A stretch of 5,974 nucleotides of DNA, from NCBI GenBank assembly GCA_017394925.1, contig JAFPWQ010000094.1:1-5974 (forward strand), written 5' to 3'. Below are positions 4,050 to 5,974 of this stretch, one piece after another. Position numbers and translations under genes: made by a program. Source of the stretch: Synergistaceae bacterium (GTDB taxonomy: Bacteria; Synergistota; Synergistia; Synergistales; Aminobacteriaceae). The notes beneath the pieces were generated by a model. That model did no database searches. It was given only the letters and a program-made list of their open reading frames with translations, and had not been told where the DNA came from. Each line of letters opens with the position of its first letter. Position 1 is the stretch's first letter.

Positions 4050-5969
4050 TTACATTCTTAATCCTCGCCGGAAAAATCCTGATGTTACTTTGCGATTCAC
4101 ATTTACTTTCTTCTCTGGTGGCTTTATTTCTGGTGGGTTCATTTCTTCTGGCTTCTCTTCATATACAGGCTGCTTTAACTTCGGCATTGATGTTCCTGAT
4201 TTACGATTTCTGCGTCTCCTGTGCATCTCAAAATTCGGATTAAAGAGTTCAAGCGCACCTGTCGCATATACCCGTGTGTCTAAAGGCTCATTGCGTATTC
4301 CTGCACTGCGTGGCTCCCATGTGATTGTGTCGCGTCCTTTCACTCGTTTTACTACCATGCGCTCGGACAATAAGCCCTTGAAATATACTGCATCATAACC
4401 TCTGTGATTGTGCTTCGCGTCCAACGGAAAATGACAATACCCCGCTCCGTGATTCTCTACTTTTAACCGTGAAAATAACGTGCCTTTTATCGTGTTGACT
4501 CCCAATGTGAATAACACTACATGTCTTCTATTATTACGGCTTGGCTTGCTCACACTCGGCATTCCCTCACGCCCACGTCCGATTATCGCGAATATATTCC
4601 GTCTGGCTCGCGGCTTGCAGTATTTGTACACCTCATCCGTGAAATGTCCCGCACTGTCTATGCATACACACGCTAAGCCTAATTTATCACCGTTGGAATA
4701 GCTCCATGTCTTACTCAGAAAATCATCTAGTGCCTGCCATACTTCTTTTTGTCCGGGATCTCCATAAAATACTCTGTATTCAATGCCCCATGATTCATGA
4801 CCTATTCCCCAGCCGACTACTTCGCATTCTAATCTGTCATCCTGTGTGTCTACTCCGCAGGTAAGAACTAATACGCCGTCGGGTAATTCAGCAGGGTATT
4901 CTTCACGGTGCGATTCTAAGGCTTCAACTTCTATTGCTCCGCTCGTGTTCTCATACGGCAAGCCTAATACTGTATTCCACCAGCCTATTAACGCTTCCTC
5001 GCCGTTAATGAACGCCTCCTGATACTGTTTCACTAAATCACGCCATGATGCCCAGCCTGATGCAAACGCATTCATGTGAAATCCGCGTATCTTTTTCTCA
5101 TCGGGATTATGCGATACCCATTTTCCGCGCTCCTGTCCGGCTTTCCATTCTACTTCGTTGTGAATAGCACCGCACTTCACACATTTCATTACAGGTTCGG
5201 GTATGTCTTTGAACGTTATCTGCTCCCACGATAACGGCTGATATTCTCCGCATGACGGACACGGGATGTACCATTCTTCCTGACTGCTTACCTGATAACC
5301 CTTGTATATCCTCGATGTCTGCAATAGTGTCGGCGTACTCACCCACACTATGCGCCTGTTCCAGAAATTTTGTGTCCTCTTCATCGCAAGCGTCAAAGGG
5401 TCGCCCTCTTTACCAGATGACGGAGGATATTTGTCTACTTCATCACAAAGCAATATCCTTATCGGCCTTGATGCCAATGATACAGGCGAATTCGTCGCTG
5501 AAATCGTTACATGTCCGCCTAAAAACTTTTTGTGCATTATCGTATTCCCTGAATCACGGCTTCGGGCTTCCTTGATTTTTCCCCGCAAGGCTGGCGTATC
5601 CCGGATCATTGGGTCTAATCTGTCCTTCGAGAAACTATGCCCCATGTCAAGCGTCGGCTGTAATACCAAAATCGGACTTGGCTCCTGATCTATGAAATAC
5701 CCAATAGTGTTTAGCAATATCTCTGTCTTGCCTACCTGCGCCGCCGTCATTACGATTACTCGTTCAATTAACGGATCACTGATTGCGTCCATTATCTCAC
5801 GCTGATATTCCGCTCTCGATGTCCTCCATGCGCCGGGTTCTGCACTCGCCTCTGGAGGAATTCTACGAAATTCATCCGCCCATTGCGATATACTTAAATC
5901 TGGAGGCGGTAACCAGACACTGTTAATTTCCCTGAATAACTGACGCTCTGGTGATTTTTTCTCCGTCAT
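4050..5969 (-). CDS. Phage terminase large subunit, lambda gpA family
   Basis: This is the packaging motor: an ATPase that pumps DNA into the procapsid plus a nuclease that cuts the concatemer. It has 639 residues against 641 in lambda gpA, and looks intact. Motifs seen: Walker A-like TAAQVGKTE (75-83, Lys81), Walker B ILLCDEVD (172-179, Asp176/Glu177) and coupling motif STPT (211-214). Two C-x-x-C pairs (237/240 and 263/266) probably form a zinc site. The RNase H-like nuclease acids are Asp374 (GVDTQDD), Asp438 (CIDSAG) and Asp564 (EPLDTRVYATGAL). The C-terminal 50-60 residues are a basic cluster (MHRRRRNRK) followed by a Pro/Glu/Lys tail. In lambda, the corresponding end of gpA contacts the portal. 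The start is ATG 5969, with only 5 upstream bases in view (GGACT), so the ribosome binding site is not fully visible. The small subunit should lie beyond 5974. Confidence 0.96.
   Translation of the reverse strand: MTEKKSPERQLFREINSVWLPPPDLSISQWADEFRRIPPEASAEPGAWRTSRAEYQREIMDAISDPLIERVIVMTAAQVGKTEILLNTIGYFIDQEPSPILVLQPTLDMGHSFSKDRLDPMIRDTPALRGKIKEARSRDSGNTIMHKKFLGGHVTISATNSPVSLASRPIRILLCDEVDKYPPSSGKEGDPLTLAMKRTQNFWNRRIVWVSTPTLLQTSRIYKGYQVSSQEEWYIPCPSCGEYQPLSWEQITFKDIPEPVMKCVKCGAIHNEVEWKAGQERGKWVSHNPDEKKIRGFHMNAFASGWASWRDLVKQYQEAFINGEEALIGWWNTVLGLPYENTSGAIEVEALESHREEYPAELPDGVLVLTCGVDTQDDRLECEVVGWGIGHESWGIEYRVFYGDPGQKEVWQALDDFLSKTWSYSNGDKLGLACVCIDSAGHFTDEVYKYCKPRARRNIFAIIGRGREGMPSVSKPSRNNRRHVVLFTLGVNTIKGTLFSRLKVENHGAGYCHFPLDAKHNHRGYDAVYFKGLLSERMVVKRVKGRDTITWEPRSAGIRNEPLDTRVYATGALELFNPNFEMHRRRRNRKSGTSMPKLKQPVYEEKPEEMNPPEIKPPEKKVNVNRKVTSGFFRRGLRM
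4113..4142 (-). repeat. Short 15-base tandem duplication in the terminase C-terminal tail
   Basis: Two imperfect 15-base units encode MNPPE and IKPPE (residues 610-619), inside a low-complexity Pro/Glu/Lys tail. It looks like a simple in-frame duplication that lengthens a flexible linker. No independent function is implied. Confidence 0.5.
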
Positions 5970-5974
5970 AGTCC

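Noticed and set aside
3949..4398. Plus-strand frame of 149 codons with Gly/Ser-Phe repeats (SGGFISGGFISSGF)
   Set aside because: The repeat is the complement of the PPE-encoding duplication in the terminase tail. The frame overlaps the terminase antisense and has no independent support.
5107..5346. Minus-strand 79-codon frame inside the terminase
   Set aside because: It is an out-of-frame shadow within the zinc-site region of an intact terminase frame.

Overview
The window is part of the head-morphogenesis operon of a lambda-like tailed bacteriophage, most likely an integrated prophage or an assembled phage contig. Every supported gene is on the minus strand, so transcription runs from position 5974 towards position 1. 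The order follows phage lambda genes A-W-B-C(Nu3)-D-E: large terminase, head-tail joining protein, portal, ClpP-like capsid protease with a nested scaffold, decoration protein and major capsid protein. One extra small cysteine-rich gene sits between portal and protease.

Region by region, in transcription order: 5969-4050 is the large terminase (639 codons, essentially the length of lambda gpA). From 4049 to 3883 is a short stretch with a very strong ribosome binding site, a 25-codon reading frame, and an open continuation in another frame that encodes the rest of a membrane segment and a coiled coil. 3882-3643 is the gpW-like joining protein. 3638-2086 is the portal, split into two reading frames by what looks like one missing base near 2879. 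2093-1884 is the cysteine-rich small protein. 1915-830 is the protease, with an internal start at 1237 for a scaffold protein. 829-419 is the decoration protein. 402-1 is the N-terminal 134 codons of the major capsid protein, which runs off the window.

How the genes work together: the terminase cuts and pumps DNA through the portal vertex. The scaffold and major capsid protein assemble the procapsid around the portal, the protease matures it, the decoration protein stabilises the expanded shell, and the gpW-like protein closes the portal after packaging and provides the platform for the tail. The genes are tightly packed, with gaps of a few bases or overlaps and good Shine-Dalgarno sites inside the preceding genes, as in a single polycistronic late operon. 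No promoter, terminator, tRNA, CRISPR or integration site is visible. The small terminase subunit would be expected just beyond 5974.

The host cannot be named from this sequence. The genes use the standard bacterial code (TGA is a stop), have moderate GC content and AGGAGG-type ribosome binding sites. The protein style resembles prophages of anaerobic bacteria (Clostridia, Negativicutes, Synergistetes) more than enterobacterial lambda, but that is an impression from memory, not evidence.

The points most worth a second look are the portal split, the T-run split of the small membrane reading frame in front of gpW, the nested scaffold start, and the extra cysteine-rich protein. The core is a known type of module. 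I see no convincing evidence of a wholly new system.
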